64,000 bases of DNA from JARDZU01 sp963730285. GTDB lineage: Bacteria > Actinomycetota > Acidimicrobiia > Spongiisociales > ZC4RG35. Positions within the stretch are counted from its first letter, which is position 1. Every line of letters begins with the position of its first letter. The DNA lies in NCBI GenBank assembly GCA_963730285.1, contig CAVSQY010000013.1, positions 1 through 64,000 of the forward strand. The letters run 5' to 3'. Below the pieces are notes generated by a model. It saw nothing but the letters and a program-made list of their open reading frames with translations. It was not told the origin of the DNA and did not search any database. Below, one piece after another: positions 34,273-43,175 of the stretch. Both the position numbers and the translations under genes were made by a program.

Positions 34273-34696
34273 CCGCCCGATCATGGAGAAGGCCGGCAAG
34301 ATGCTCGAGTCGTTCGGCATCGAGCAAGAGACGCGGGTGCTCTCCGCCCACAAGACGCCCGACCAGGCCCTGGAGTTCGCCACCAGTGCGGCGGACAAGG
34401 GTTTCGAGGTGATCATCGCCGGCGCCGGGAAGGCCGCCCACCTGGCGGGCGTTATGGCGGCCAAATCCCTTCTGCCTGTCATCGGCGTGCCGATCAACGC
34501 CTCGCTGAATGGCATGGACGCACTGCTGGCCACCGTCCAGATGCCCACCGGGATCCCGGTAGCCACCGTTGCAGTCGACGGGTCTTCCAATGCCGCACTG
34601 CTTGCAGTCGCCATCCTCGCCCTCAACGACTCCGACCTGCGATCGAAGCTGTCGCAATACCGTCACGAGCTGGCCGAGAAGACCCTGGCCGGCTGA
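34232..34696 (+). CDS. purE: N5-carboxyaminoimidazole ribonucleotide mutase
   Basis: 154 residues. VAIVMGSGSDRPIMEKA opens the protein, followed by LSAHKTPDQALEF and AGAGKAAHLAGVMA, the active-site loop. The size and the C-terminal helix fit the class I mutase that works with PurK, but purK is not in this window; a class II carboxylase is less likely. A TAGCGT box 6 nt upstream suggests its own leaderless promoter inside the preceding gene. Confidence 0.95.
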   Translation: MAHKVAIVMGSGSDRPIMEKAGKMLESFGIEQETRVLSAHKTPDQALEFATSAADKGFEVIIAGAGKAAHLAGVMAAKSLLPVIGVPINASLNGMDALLATVQMPTGIPVATVAVDGSSNAALLAVAILALNDSDLRSKLSQYRHELAEKTLAG

Positions 34697-34716
34697 CTAG
34701 ACCTGCCGGTCCGCCA

Positions 34717-34722
34717 TAGAAT
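34717..34722 (+). promoter_or_regulatory. -10 box of the acyl-CoA dehydrogenase gene
   Basis: TAGAAT is followed by 7 nt and the ATG at 34730; no Shine-Dalgarno. Confidence 0.4.
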
Positions 34723-34729
34723 CAACTTC

Positions 34730-35914
34730 ATGAGCGAGATCTCTTTCGTGGCGCCTGATCCGAGGGACTTTTTGGATATCGATTCTCTCCTGTCGGATGA
34801 GGAGCGGTTGTTGCGGGGGACGGTGAGGGATCTGGTGGAGAAGGAGATCCTTCCGAACGTCGCTGATTGGTGGGAGGAGGGGATCCTCCCCCAGGAGGTT
34901 TTGGCGAAGTCTTTTGGGGATGTGGGGTTGTTGGGCATGCACCTGGAGGGCTATGGGTGTGCGGGCACGTCGGCCACTGCGTATGGGCTGGCGTGCTTGG
35001 AGTTGGAGGCGGGCGATTCGGGGATCCGGTCTTTCGTGTCGGTTCAGGGCTCCCTGGTGATGTTCCCGATTTGGAAGTTTGGCTCCGAGGAGCAGAAGCA
35101 GGAGTGGCTTCCCCGGATGGCGACGGGTGAGGTGATCGGCTGTTTCGGGTTGACCGAGCCCGATTCGGGCTCCGATCCGTCTTCAATGCGGACTCATGCC
35201 AGTCGTGATGGTGGTGATTGGGTCATCAACGGTTCGAAGATGTGGATCACCAATGGTTCGATCGCCGATGTGGCGGTGGTCTGGGCACGGACCGACACCG
35301 GGATACGTGGTTTCCTGATCCCGACCGACACTCCTGGGTTTTCGGCTCCTGAGATCAAGAAGAAGGCGTCGCTGCGGGCTTCGGTCACTTCGGAGCTGAT
35401 CCTCGAGGATGTGAGGGTCCCCGACGAGTTCGCCTTGCCGGGCGTGTCCTCGATGCGTGGGCCCCTGTCGTGTCTCAACGAGGCCAGATTCGGTATCGCT
35501 TTCGGGGCGATCGGAGCGGCCCGGGCATGTTTCGAGACCGCACTCGACTATTCCAAGGAGAGACACCAGTTCGACCGTCCCATCGCCTCGTTCCAGCTGA
35601 CCCAGAAGAAGCTGGTGGAGATGATGGTCGCAGTTCAGCGAGGCACCCTCGTCGCCCTCCATCTGGGTCGACGCAAGGACGCCGGCACCCTCAGCCCCGA
35701 ACAGGTTTCGTTCGGCAAGTTCGACAACGTCCGGAATGCGCTCGAAGTGGCCCGGACCGCCCGTTCCATCCTCGGCGCCAACGGGATAACCCTCGAATAC
35801 CCGGTGATGCGTCACATGGCCAACCTCGAAACCGTCTTCACCTACGAAGGCACCAACGAGATCCACACCCTGGTCATGGGTCAGGCCCTCACCGGGCTCA
35901 GCGCTTTCACCTGA
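34730..35914 (+). CDS. Acyl-CoA dehydrogenase, glutaryl-CoA dehydrogenase-like
   Basis: 394 residues with the complete fold: N-terminal helices, mid beta domain (CFGLTEPDSGSDPSSM; NGSKMWITNGSIADV) and C-terminal helices. FTYEGTNEIHTLVMGQALTG carries the catalytic-base region of glutaryl-CoA dehydrogenases, and ARFGIAFGAIGAA is also typical. It oxidises an acyl-CoA with FAD and passes electrons to ETF. Wobble positions in the first ~690 bp are strongly G/T-rich, unlike the rest of this gene and its neighbours, which may indicate recombination. Confidence 0.93.
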   Translation: MSEISFVAPDPRDFLDIDSLLSDEERLLRGTVRDLVEKEILPNVADWWEEGILPQEVLAKSFGDVGLLGMHLEGYGCAGTSATAYGLACLELEAGDSGIRSFVSVQGSLVMFPIWKFGSEEQKQEWLPRMATGEVIGCFGLTEPDSGSDPSSMRTHASRDGGDWVINGSKMWITNGSIADVAVVWARTDTGIRGFLIPTDTPGFSAPEIKKKASLRASVTSELILEDVRVPDEFALPGVSSMRGPLSCLNEARFGIAFGAIGAARACFETALDYSKERHQFDRPIASFQLTQKKLVEMMVAVQRGTLVALHLGRRKDAGTLSPEQVSFGKFDNVRNALEVARTARSILGANGITLEYPVMRHMANLETVFTYEGTNEIHTLVMGQALTGLSAFT

Positions 35915-35917
35915 TCT

Positions 35918-37096
35918 GTGAACGGAAAAGGGTTGCAAGAAGAAGACGGTCACAGAGTCATCGAGACGCCAACCCTGATCGTCGGGGCAGGGCCGGCCGG
36001 ATTGGCGGTGGCAGGGAGGTTGCGACGGGCCGGGTTGGGTTTTGAGATCATCGAGAAGTCCGATCGAGTGGCGGAAGCCTGGCACCGCCACTACGACCGT
36101 CTTCATCTGCACACGGTCAAGCAGCTGTCGCATTTGCCGGGCGCTCCCTTCCCTGACGACTATCCGAGATACCTGCCCCGGGGCCAGCTCACCGAGTACT
36201 ACCGGCAATATGCCGAAGATTTCGAGATACGCCCGCGATTCGGGCTCGAGGCGTCGTCGATCACCCGCAGCCAGGACGGACGCTGGCTGACACTCACCAG
36301 CGACGGAAGCCAATTCCTCTCCACGAACGTCGTCGTGGCGACCGGAGCCAACCGAGTTCCCAACCGGCCCCGATACCCTGGAGAAGAGAGCTACGGCGGC
36401 CAGGTCGTCCACTCGCGGGACTACAAGAGCCCTGAGACCTACCGGGGCCAAACAGTCCTGGTCGTGGGCATGGGGAACACCGGAGCCGAGATCGCCCTCG
36501 ATCTCACCGAGCAGGGCGTCACCGCCCACATCTCGGTGCGCGGCCCGGTCAATATCGTCCCCCGCGACGTTTTGGGAAGACCGACACAACTCACCGCCCG
36601 GATGCTGGCACGGCTGCCGGAGCGCCTGGGCGACTGGCTCGGCGTGGCCCTGCGGCGAATGACCGTCGGAGACCTCTCGTCATACGGGATCCAGACACCG
36701 GAGATCCCACCTCTGGCCCAGCTCAGGACACAGGGGAAGACACCGGTGATCGACGTGGGCACCGTCAAGGCAATCAAGAATGGCCGCATCGGCGTGCACC
36801 CGGGCATCGACCACTTCGTCGAGCGTGGCGTCGTCTTCGACGACGGTGTGGACTTGCACTTCGACAGCGTGATCCTGGCCACCGGATACAGGGCAAAGGT
36901 CGAGGACATCGTGGGGGACACGGAAGGTCTGATCGATTCTCACGGCTTCCCCGCTCGAGTCATCGATGACGACGGGCGCACCGGCCTGTTCTTCATCGGC
37001 TTCGACAACTATCAGCCGGGTGGGATATTGGGGACGATCCGGGACGAGTCGGCCCTCGTGGTCGAGGCCATCGGCGCGAGCTCGGTTTCGCCCTGA
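35918..37096 (+). CDS. FAD/NAD(P)-binding monooxygenase-like oxidoreductase
   Basis: 392 residues from a GTG start 4 bp after the acyl-CoA dehydrogenase. FAD motif TLIVGAGPAGLAVAG, then EAWHRHYDRLHLHT, FLSTNVVVATGA and the second nucleotide motif VLVVGMGNTGAEIALDL preceded by VVHSRDYKSPE. The pattern is that of bacterial YUCCA/FMO-like enzymes that hydroxylate or decarboxylate small acids. Close spacing suggests an operon with the acyl-CoA dehydrogenase. The substrate is unknown. Confidence 0.85.
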   Translation: MNGKGLQEEDGHRVIETPTLIVGAGPAGLAVAGRLRRAGLGFEIIEKSDRVAEAWHRHYDRLHLHTVKQLSHLPGAPFPDDYPRYLPRGQLTEYYRQYAEDFEIRPRFGLEASSITRSQDGRWLTLTSDGSQFLSTNVVVATGANRVPNRPRYPGEESYGGQVVHSRDYKSPETYRGQTVLVVGMGNTGAEIALDLTEQGVTAHISVRGPVNIVPRDVLGRPTQLTARMLARLPERLGDWLGVALRRMTVGDLSSYGIQTPEIPPLAQLRTQGKTPVIDVGTVKAIKNGRIGVHPGIDHFVERGVVFDDGVDLHFDSVILATGYRAKVEDIVGDTEGLIDSHGFPARVIDDDGRTGLFFIGFDNYQPGGILGTIRDESALVVEAIGASSVSP

Positions 37097-37106
37097 ACGG
37101 CCGACA

Positions 37107-38291
37107 TCAGATTTGCCTGTTCAATACAGGCGCGAGGTCTCCATTTTCGGATACCTCGACCCCATCCATCCCCAGCCACTTGGCGATGAGTGTCAACTCG
37201 GCAGCCAACTCGGCAGCCACCTGATCCTTGTCGACTTCGGGCTCGGCCCAGGCGCCCCTCACCAGGAGCCTTCCGGCATTTCGATCGGTCTTCAGGTCGA
37301 CGCGGCCGACCAATTCGCCATCCAAGAGGAACGGAAGCACGTAATAGCCGTACACCCTCTTTGCCGCCGGGACATAGATCTCGATCCGATAGTGAAAGTC
37401 CCATATCCGCTCCACCCTGTCCCGGAACCAGATCAGGTTGTCGAATGGTGAGAGGAGGGCCCGGCCCTCGACGCTTCTCGGAAGTCGAGCCTCGGGGTGC
37501 AAGTAGGCCGTTCCATCCCAGCCATCCACCTCGACCTCGACAAGACGGCCCTCGCTTGCCAGTTTCCTGACCAACGGTCTCGCCTGCGGCATGCGGACGC
37601 GGTAGTAATCAGCGAGGTCTGCGGTGGTTGCCACCCCCATCGACCGAGCGGCCAGCATCAGCAACTCGGACTGTGCCCCATCTTGCTCGAGACCCTGGGC
37701 ACGACGATGCTCATGTGGCACCACTCGCTCGGTGAGGTCGTACATCCGGACGAAATTGGGCCGGTCGGCCGCCGTGACGTGCCCCTCCATGAACAATGCC
37801 TCCAAGGCCACCTTCCCCTTCGACCACCCCCACATGGAAGAGGCATCCCTCTCACCCGGATCGTGCAGGTCGGCGGTCTGCAGCGGCCCACGCTCCTTCA
37901 CTTGTTCGAGCACCGAGTCCATATAGCCAGGGTGATCCCTCCTGATCTGGCGGACCCGGTCCCAACCGTGGTTTCCGTCCATGCGCCAACGAAACAGACG
38001 ATGTCGAGCGACAGGCATGAGAGACGCCTCATGACCCCAGTACTCGAACATTTCCTGTGACCGCCACAGCCATTGATCGAGAGCGTCCCGGCGATAGTCG
38101 CCCAGCCGGGAGAAGAAGGGCATGTAGTGGGCCCGGCTGAAGACATTGACCGAGTCGAGCTGGATCACTCCGAGGTCATCGACCACCCGACGGAAGTGTC
38201 GCACGTCAACTCTCCCCACCGGTCTGGGCCGGTCCAGGCCTTGAGCAGCCAGCGCAAACCGTCGCACTTGCTGGATCGAGATGGTGCGCAT
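37107..38291 (-). CDS. YcaQ-like winged-helix DNA glycosylase
   Basis: 394 residues of the HTH_42 family, which includes YcaQ (E. coli) and AlkX-type interstrand-crosslink glycosylases. The QxD catalytic motif is visible as Gln44-Leu-Asp46 in LGVIQLDSVNVF. RSQEMFEYWGHEASLMP and LLSPFDNLIWFRDR are also family hallmarks. It is predicted to unhook alkylated bases or crosslinks. Divergent from purB with only a 38-bp gap, so promoters are compact; TAGCCT lies 9 nt before the ATG. Confidence 0.87.
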   Translation of the reverse strand: MRTISIQQVRRFALAAQGLDRPRPVGRVDVRHFRRVVDDLGVIQLDSVNVFSRAHYMPFFSRLGDYRRDALDQWLWRSQEMFEYWGHEASLMPVARHRLFRWRMDGNHGWDRVRQIRRDHPGYMDSVLEQVKERGPLQTADLHDPGERDASSMWGWSKGKVALEALFMEGHVTAADRPNFVRMYDLTERVVPHEHRRAQGLEQDGAQSELLMLAARSMGVATTADLADYYRVRMPQARPLVRKLASEGRLVEVEVDGWDGTAYLHPEARLPRSVEGRALLSPFDNLIWFRDRVERIWDFHYRIEIYVPAAKRVYGYYVLPFLLDGELVGRVDLKTDRNAGRLLVRGAWAEPEVDKDQVAAELAAELTLIAKWLGMDGVEVSENGDLAPVLNRQI

Positions 38292-38329
38292 CGGCGAAGA
38301 AGGCTAATGACCCATGCCACAATCAGACC

Positions 38330-39628
38330 GTGATCGAGCGGTACACGCTTCCCGACATGGGGCGAATCTGGTCTGAGCAGCGCAAGCTGGAGACCTGGAA
38401 GGATGTCGAGGTCCTCGCCCTGGAGGCATGGGCCGATCTCGGCGTCGTGCCACCGTCGGCGGTCGAGGCGGCGCGCTCGGCCGAAGCGCCCAGCCCGGCG
38501 CAGGTGGCTGAGCGTGAGGAAGTAACCAACCACGACCTGGCTGCATTCGTGGATGTGCTCGGAGAGAACGCCGGCGGCGACGCCCCGGCCTGGCTCCATT
38601 ACGGGCTCACTTCGAGCGACGTCCTGGACACGGCCGGCGGAGTGCTGCTCAAGGAATCGGCCACCCTTCTGCTCGAAGCCCTCGAAGCCTTGTTCGAGGT
38701 GGTCAAGAGGCGGGCATTGGAGCATGAGCGCACCTTTATGATCGGCCGCACCCACGGCATCTGGGCCGAGCCGACATCGTTCGGGCTCAAACTGGCGGGA
38801 TGGGCCTTCGAGTTGGCCCGTGATCACGAGCGGCTGGCCGACTCCCGCGAGAAGGTCTCCGTGGGAAAGATCTCCGGGGCAGTCGGGACCTACGCTCATG
38901 TCCCGCCCACGGTCGAGGAGCATGTTTGTCGGGGTCTGGGCCTGGACATCGAGCCTGCCTCCACTCAGGTGACCGCAAGAGACCGTCATGCCCAGTACCT
39001 GCAGGCCCTCGCTCTGACCGGCGCATCCATCGAGCGCATGGCAACCGAGATTCGCCACTTGCAACGATCCGAGGTGGCGGAGGTGAGAGAGGCATTCCGC
39101 TCCGGTCAAAAGGGCTCGTCAGCCATGCCACACAAGAGAAATCCCATCCTGTCGGAGCGCATGACGGGCATGGCCCGGCTCCTCCGGGGCTACGCGCAGG
39201 TCGGCCTGGAGAACGTGGCCCTCTGGCACGAGCGTGATATCTCCCACTCTTCGGCGGAGCGGGTCATTCTCCCCGACGCCTCCATCGTCCTCCATTACAT
39301 GTTGGTGAAGTTCACAGGTCTCATTGATGGTCTGGTGGTCGAAACGGCTCGAATGGGAGCCAATCTCCAAAGCACCCGCGGATTGGTGTTCAGCCAGGCG
39401 GCCCTACTCGCACTCATCGAGCAAGGAATGACCCGGGACGAGGCATATCGTGTCGTGCAACGCAATGCCATGAGTGTCTGGGAAGGCGATGCGGAGCTTC
39501 GTGACATGCTGGCCAAGGACGAACAGGTCACCCTGAGCGCAAAGCAACTGGACGAGTGTTTTTCCCTCGACCGGGTCCGGGAATCCTCGCAAATGGTCTT
39601 TGATCGCCTCCGCATGCTCGAGGTCTGA
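38330..39628 (+). CDS. purB: Adenylosuccinate lyase
   Basis: 432 residues, full length. It acts twice in purine synthesis (SAICAR to AICAR, adenylosuccinate to AMP). The fumarase/ASL superfamily signature SSAMPHKRNP is present, as are the catalytic His region MIGRTHGIWAEPTSFG and TSSDVLDTA. GTG start. The stop abuts the convergent LCP gene with no gap. Divergent from the ycaQ-like gene. Confidence 0.97.
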   Translation: MIERYTLPDMGRIWSEQRKLETWKDVEVLALEAWADLGVVPPSAVEAARSAEAPSPAQVAEREEVTNHDLAAFVDVLGENAGGDAPAWLHYGLTSSDVLDTAGGVLLKESATLLLEALEALFEVVKRRALEHERTFMIGRTHGIWAEPTSFGLKLAGWAFELARDHERLADSREKVSVGKISGAVGTYAHVPPTVEEHVCRGLGLDIEPASTQVTARDRHAQYLQALALTGASIERMATEIRHLQRSEVAEVREAFRSGQKGSSAMPHKRNPILSERMTGMARLLRGYAQVGLENVALWHERDISHSSAERVILPDASIVLHYMLVKFTGLIDGLVVETARMGANLQSTRGLVFSQAALLALIEQGMTRDEAYRVVQRNAMSVWEGDAELRDMLAKDEQVTLSAKQLDECFSLDRVRESSQMVFDRLRMLEV

Positions 39629-40744
39629 TCAGGGAAGGTCGTAGACCTTGCCAAGGGCCTGGGCAAAGGGAAGCTTTGGCAACAGGACGGCTGCGCCTGC
39701 CGGCGTTCTGTAGTTGGTCGCCGAGATCGAGAACCTCTTCACCGAGGTCTTGGAGATCCCCCGGTATTTCCAGGCCGACCCGATCGCCTGACCCAAGCTC
39801 CACGAACTGTCGAGTCGTAGCGAGGAGACGGCGGCAGCGAGCCGCGATGTCAAACTCGCCGGCGACGCGAACTTCGCCGCTGTGCCCGCCAGTTGGAACA
39901 GCACATCCTGTTGGCGAGCTTGCCTGGCGTAATCGGACCCGACCACCTGGACCCACTCGCCACCCTTCAACTGCTCGGTGTGGCGGGACCGAACCCATGC
40001 CAGGGTCAGCTCTCCGTTCGCCTTGCGACACCCGGGTTCAGGGATCTCGAGATGGGATTTGGCGTCACGCGTGGGATAGTCGACGCAGATCGTCGTGCCC
40101 CCCATGGCATCGACGATGCGCGCGAAACCTGAGAAGTCGACTCGCGCCGAGTGGTCGATCGATATCCCGGTGTAGTCCTCGACCAGGATGGCCAACATCT
40201 CGGTGCCCGAGGCGACACCGGGGCAGCCCCCGAGACCCGCATTGATTCGGGTGAAGGTGCTCTTGCACACGTTCCACACGTACAGGTCGCGGGGCAGGCT
40301 CACCATGATCGGGGCGCTCCCGTCGGCAGGCTCCAATGCGAGGATGATCACATCGGCCAAATACTTCGACGCGTCGGTGCCGACAAGGAGGTACGAGGTG
40401 AATAGCGCGTCGTCGATGGCGTCGCCGAACGAGTTGGGGCTGAATTCGGTCGGGTCGTAGCTCTTCGACAGGTCGAAATTCTCCGCCAATTGGGCCTGGA
40501 GGTCGAAGGTGTCCTCCTCGCCCGTGTAATCAGAGGGCTCCACGAACACCCAGTCGGTCACATCCGTGGTGCTTCCCTCGATGGCCTGCCGGGCGGTCGT
40601 CGGGTCGAAATCCTCCACTGCCACCGAGTTGAGGGCGGCCTGCACCTGAAACACGTAGAAGGCGGCCACTCCGAGAAGAGCCCCGGTGATAACGGTGACC
40701 GCCACCCGCCATGGGTGAAAGATGACGTATTCGAACAGTGCCAA
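39629..40744 (-). CDS. LytR-CpsA-Psr (LCP) family protein
   Basis: 371 residues: a short cytoplasmic head, one membrane helix (about 16-36), a ~90-residue spacer, and an LCP domain (SYLLVGTDASKYLADVIIL; IMVSLPRDLYVW; RINAGLGGCPG; RVDFSGFARIVDAMGG; ELTLAWVRSRHTEQ). LCP enzymes attach anionic polymers, or arabinogalactan in mycobacteria, to peptidoglycan. The phosphate-binding Asp and Arg positions are retained. TTG start. Confidence 0.92.
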   Translation of the reverse strand: MALFEYVIFHPWRVAVTVITGALLGVAAFYVFQVQAALNSVAVEDFDPTTARQAIEGSTTDVTDWVFVEPSDYTGEEDTFDLQAQLAENFDLSKSYDPTEFSPNSFGDAIDDALFTSYLLVGTDASKYLADVIILALEPADGSAPIMVSLPRDLYVWNVCKSTFTRINAGLGGCPGVASGTEMLAILVEDYTGISIDHSARVDFSGFARIVDAMGGTTICVDYPTRDAKSHLEIPEPGCRKANGELTLAWVRSRHTEQLKGGEWVQVVGSDYARQARQQDVLFQLAGTAAKFASPASLTSRLAAAVSSLRLDSSWSLGQAIGSAWKYRGISKTSVKRFSISATNYRTPAGAAVLLPKLPFAQALGKVYDLP

Positions 40745-40770
40745 CCCCCCTGGAGCCTAAATCAGGGTTT

Positions 40771-41178
40771 TCATTTGGCAGCAGTGATGTGCACAGTCCC
40801 GGTGAACAACCCGACTACGCGCCCGTCACCCCGTCGAACCTCGACCCGGTAGGTGCCCAGGGTCCGGCCTCTGCTGGCTTCATTCACCGTCGCCTCCAGC
40901 CGGTCACCCAGGTGCGTCGCCGCAGTGAGAACGAGATGAGTGTCTATCGCCACAGCGCGGTCCCCGGTGGCGTTGGATCCAAGCGAGAAGGCACAATCGG
41001 CCAACGAGAAGAGCATCCCCCCGTGGCCCACTTGGAGGAAGTTGAGATGATCCGGGCCCACCTCCATGGCGATGACGATCGCGTCGTCGGACACCGAGAC
41101 CAACTCGATGCCGAGGTTGTTGGCGTAAGGATCGGCCGCCAGCAATTGGGCGACACGTGTCTCGTCGAACTCGGGCAC
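40771..41178 (-). CDS. PaaI-type hotdog thioesterase
   Basis: 135 residues, single hotdog fold. NFLQVGHGGMLFSLADCAF carries the HGG and catalytic Asp region of PaaI/YbgC-related acyl-CoA thioesterases, and TLGTYRVEVRRGDGRVVG forms the later strands. It probably hydrolyses phenylacetyl-CoA-like or other small acyl-CoA. A 26-bp gap separates it from the downstream LCP gene. Confidence 0.88.
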   Translation of the reverse strand: MPEFDETRVAQLLAADPYANNLGIELVSVSDDAIVIAMEVGPDHLNFLQVGHGGMLFSLADCAFSLGSNATGDRAVAIDTHLVLTAATHLGDRLEATVNEASRGRTLGTYRVEVRRGDGRVVGLFTGTVHITAAK

Positions 41179-41212
41179 TCGAATTGAGGTTAGAGCCGGG
41201 AGCCGGGTCGGT

Positions 41213-41899
41213 CTACCAACCGCGGGTTGGCATGCCCACGGACGGGCTGATCATGGTCTCCTTGTTGTTGTCCACCTCGAAGCTCATGTGGTTTTCGACC
41301 GAGACCACACCGTCGACCCTGCGAACCATCTCCTCGAGGAGATTCACGTCGCTTCGCGTCTCCAACTGCCCTCGTAGGACGACATGCCCGTCGACACTGG
41401 TCATTCGGGCCCGGTTCGGGTCGATCCAGAGGATCTTCCGCATCACCCCGGTGATCTCATCGATGATCTCGTCGTCGGATCGCGTGAAGGCCCGCATGAT
41501 GTCGGATCGACTGATCAATCCAACCAGACTCCCTACCTCATCCACCACCGGGATCCTCTTGATGCCCCGATCATGCATGACCCTCGCCGCTTCCGCATGG
41601 TCGGCGTTGGGGCCGATCGAGATCACCTCGGCGGTCATCACGTCACCGATGTGCATCTCGTGATCGGGCAGGGACTCATCGCGGAATACGAAACGAAGGA
41701 GACCGGCGCGACGCTGGTTCCTCCTCCCGGCCTCGCCGGCCACGAAATCGGCTTCGGTCACGACGCCGATCAGCGCGCCTTCGTCGGTCACCGGAAGCCC
41801 GGAGACGCCGGCCTCGATCATCCGCCGAGCCGCCTCCTTGAGAGTGGCATCGGGCCCGATCGTGATGACATCCGTCGTCATTAGGTCTTTGACCTGCAT
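41213..41899 (-). CDS. CBS-pair and BON domain protein
   Basis: 228 residues. Two CBS motifs (about 1-60 and 75-135: DLMTTDVITIGPDATLKEA; DVMTAEVISIGPNADHAEA) are followed by a BON domain (about 145-210: ITGVMRKILWIDPNRARM; VDGVVSVENHMSFEV). CBS pairs sense adenine nucleotides; BON domains bind membranes or polymers. The ATG at 41899 is chosen for its GGAGG 7 nt upstream. It is divergent from purC, which fits an adenylate-sensing role, but that is inference. Confidence 0.88.
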   Translation of the reverse strand: MQVKDLMTTDVITIGPDATLKEAARRMIEAGVSGLPVTDEGALIGVVTEADFVAGEAGRRNQRRAGLLRFVFRDESLPDHEMHIGDVMTAEVISIGPNADHAEAARVMHDRGIKRIPVVDEVGSLVGLISRSDIMRAFTRSDDEIIDEITGVMRKILWIDPNRARMTSVDGHVVLRGQLETRSDVNLLEEMVRRVDGVVSVENHMSFEVDNNKETMISPSVGMPTRGW

Positions 41900-42040
41900 C
41901 ACAACCTCCTTGCTTTCAGCTTCCTCGCCAGGAGACACTCTTACTAGGGCCATTTGGCCCCATGGCCTCGGTTCGGCGCCTCCAACCCCGTGCGGCCCAG
42001 AGACGATCGTGCTCGTGTCAAAGGCTTGTTACACATCTAC

Positions 42041-42046
42041 TACTCT
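42041..42046 (+). promoter_or_regulatory. -10 box of the purCSQL operon
   Basis: TACTCT is followed by 8 nt and the GTG at 42055; no Shine-Dalgarno is visible. It lies in the 155-bp divergent region shared with the CBS-BON gene. Confidence 0.35.
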
Positions 42047-42054
42047 GCCGCCGC

Positions 42055-42936
42055 GTGGTGGCACTACCTCACATCGCATCGGGAAAGGTCCGGGAGATCT
42101 ACGAGGTCGACGCCGACCATCTCCTCTTCGTCGCCACCGATCGGATCTCGGCGTATGACGTGATCCTGAATCAGCTGATTCCGGACAAGGGCAAGGTTCT
42201 GACTGGGCTGAGTCTCCACTTCTTCGACCAGCTGGACACCCCGAATCACCTGGTCTCTACCGATCTGGCCGGTGTTGACGCCCTCGATGATGACGACCGC
42301 GCCGAGCTCCACGGCCGCGCCATGGTGGTGAGGCGTTGCGAAGTCATACCCGTCGAGTGCGTCGTCCGGGGCTATCTATACGGATCGTCGTGGAGGGAAT
42401 ACCGGGACGGAGGCGGACCGACCACCGAGCACCTGCCCTCCGGCCTGAGATTGGCCGACCGTCTCACCGAGCCGATCTTCACCCCGGCCACCAAGGCCGT
42501 CACCGGTCATGACGAGAACCTGACCGAGGCCCAGACACGGGACCTTCTTGGCGATGACCTCTACCAAGAGCTGAAGAATCGCTCCATCGACATCTATCTG
42601 CGCGCCGCCGAGTACGCCTCGGAGCGCGGCGTCATCCTCGCCGACACCAAGTTCGAGTTTGGCAAGGTGGGCGATGAGATCCTTCTCATCGACGAGGTCC
42701 TCACCCCGGACTCGTCCCGCTACTGGCCGGTCGATGAATGGGTGCCCGGAAACGACGTTCCGTCCTTCGACAAGCAGTACGTGAGGGAATGGCTGGAACA
42801 CACCGACTGGGACAAGACACCGCCGGCCCCCGACCTGCCCGACGAGATAGTCGAGGGGACCAGGGCCCGATACGTCGAGGCTTACCAGCGCATCACCGGC
42901 CGGAGCTTCGAGGACTATCTCGCCGCAGGCCGATGA
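42055..42936 (+). CDS. purC: SAICAR synthetase
   Basis: 293 residues of the larger (eukaryote/actinobacterial) SAICAR synthetase type. IASGKVREIYEVD at the N-terminus is the ATP loop, followed by LLFVATDRISAYDVILN, PVECVVRGYLYGSSWREY, and LADTKFEFG with LIDEVLTPDSSRYWP. It joins CAIR with aspartate. The tandem GTGs at 42055 and 42058 are equally possible starts. First gene of purC-purS-purQ-purL, each overlapping the next by 4 bp. Confidence 0.96.
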   Translation: MVALPHIASGKVREIYEVDADHLLFVATDRISAYDVILNQLIPDKGKVLTGLSLHFFDQLDTPNHLVSTDLAGVDALDDDDRAELHGRAMVVRRCEVIPVECVVRGYLYGSSWREYRDGGGPTTEHLPSGLRLADRLTEPIFTPATKAVTGHDENLTEAQTRDLLGDDLYQELKNRSIDIYLRAAEYASERGVILADTKFEFGKVGDEILLIDEVLTPDSSRYWPVDEWVPGNDVPSFDKQYVREWLEHTDWDKTPPAPDLPDEIVEGTRARYVEAYQRITGRSFEDYLAAGR

Positions 42937-43175
42937 AAGTCACGGTCGAGGTCACCCGGCGGCCCGAGATCGCCGATCCGCAGGGGGCAACGACACAACG
43001 GGCTCTCGAGGACCTCGGTTATGAGGGTCTGGTCTCGGTTCGCTTCGACCGACTCATCCATCTCGAGGTCGAAGGTGACGACCTCGCCAAGATTCAGCAG
43101 GATGTGGATGGAATGTGCCGTGAGGTCCTGGTGAACCCGGTGTTGGAGGACTATCACATCGAGGTTGGGCTGTGA
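42933..43175 (+). CDS. purS: FGAM synthase subunit PurS
   Basis: 80 residues, the small PurS dimer subunit: VTVEVTRRPEIADPQGATTQ, then ALEDLGY, then VSVRFDRLIHLEVEGDD and a C-terminal MCREVLVNPVLEDYHIE. It bridges PurQ and PurL for ammonia transfer. ATGA overlap with purC and GTGA overlap with purQ. Confidence 0.96.
   Translation: MKVTVEVTRRPEIADPQGATTQRALEDLGYEGLVSVRFDRLIHLEVEGDDLAKIQQDVDGMCREVLVNPVLEDYHIEVGL

Noticed and set aside
35183..36589. 468-codon minus-strand frame
   Set aside because: Antisense shadow spanning two well-supported plus-strand genes (acyl-CoA dehydrogenase and flavoprotein).
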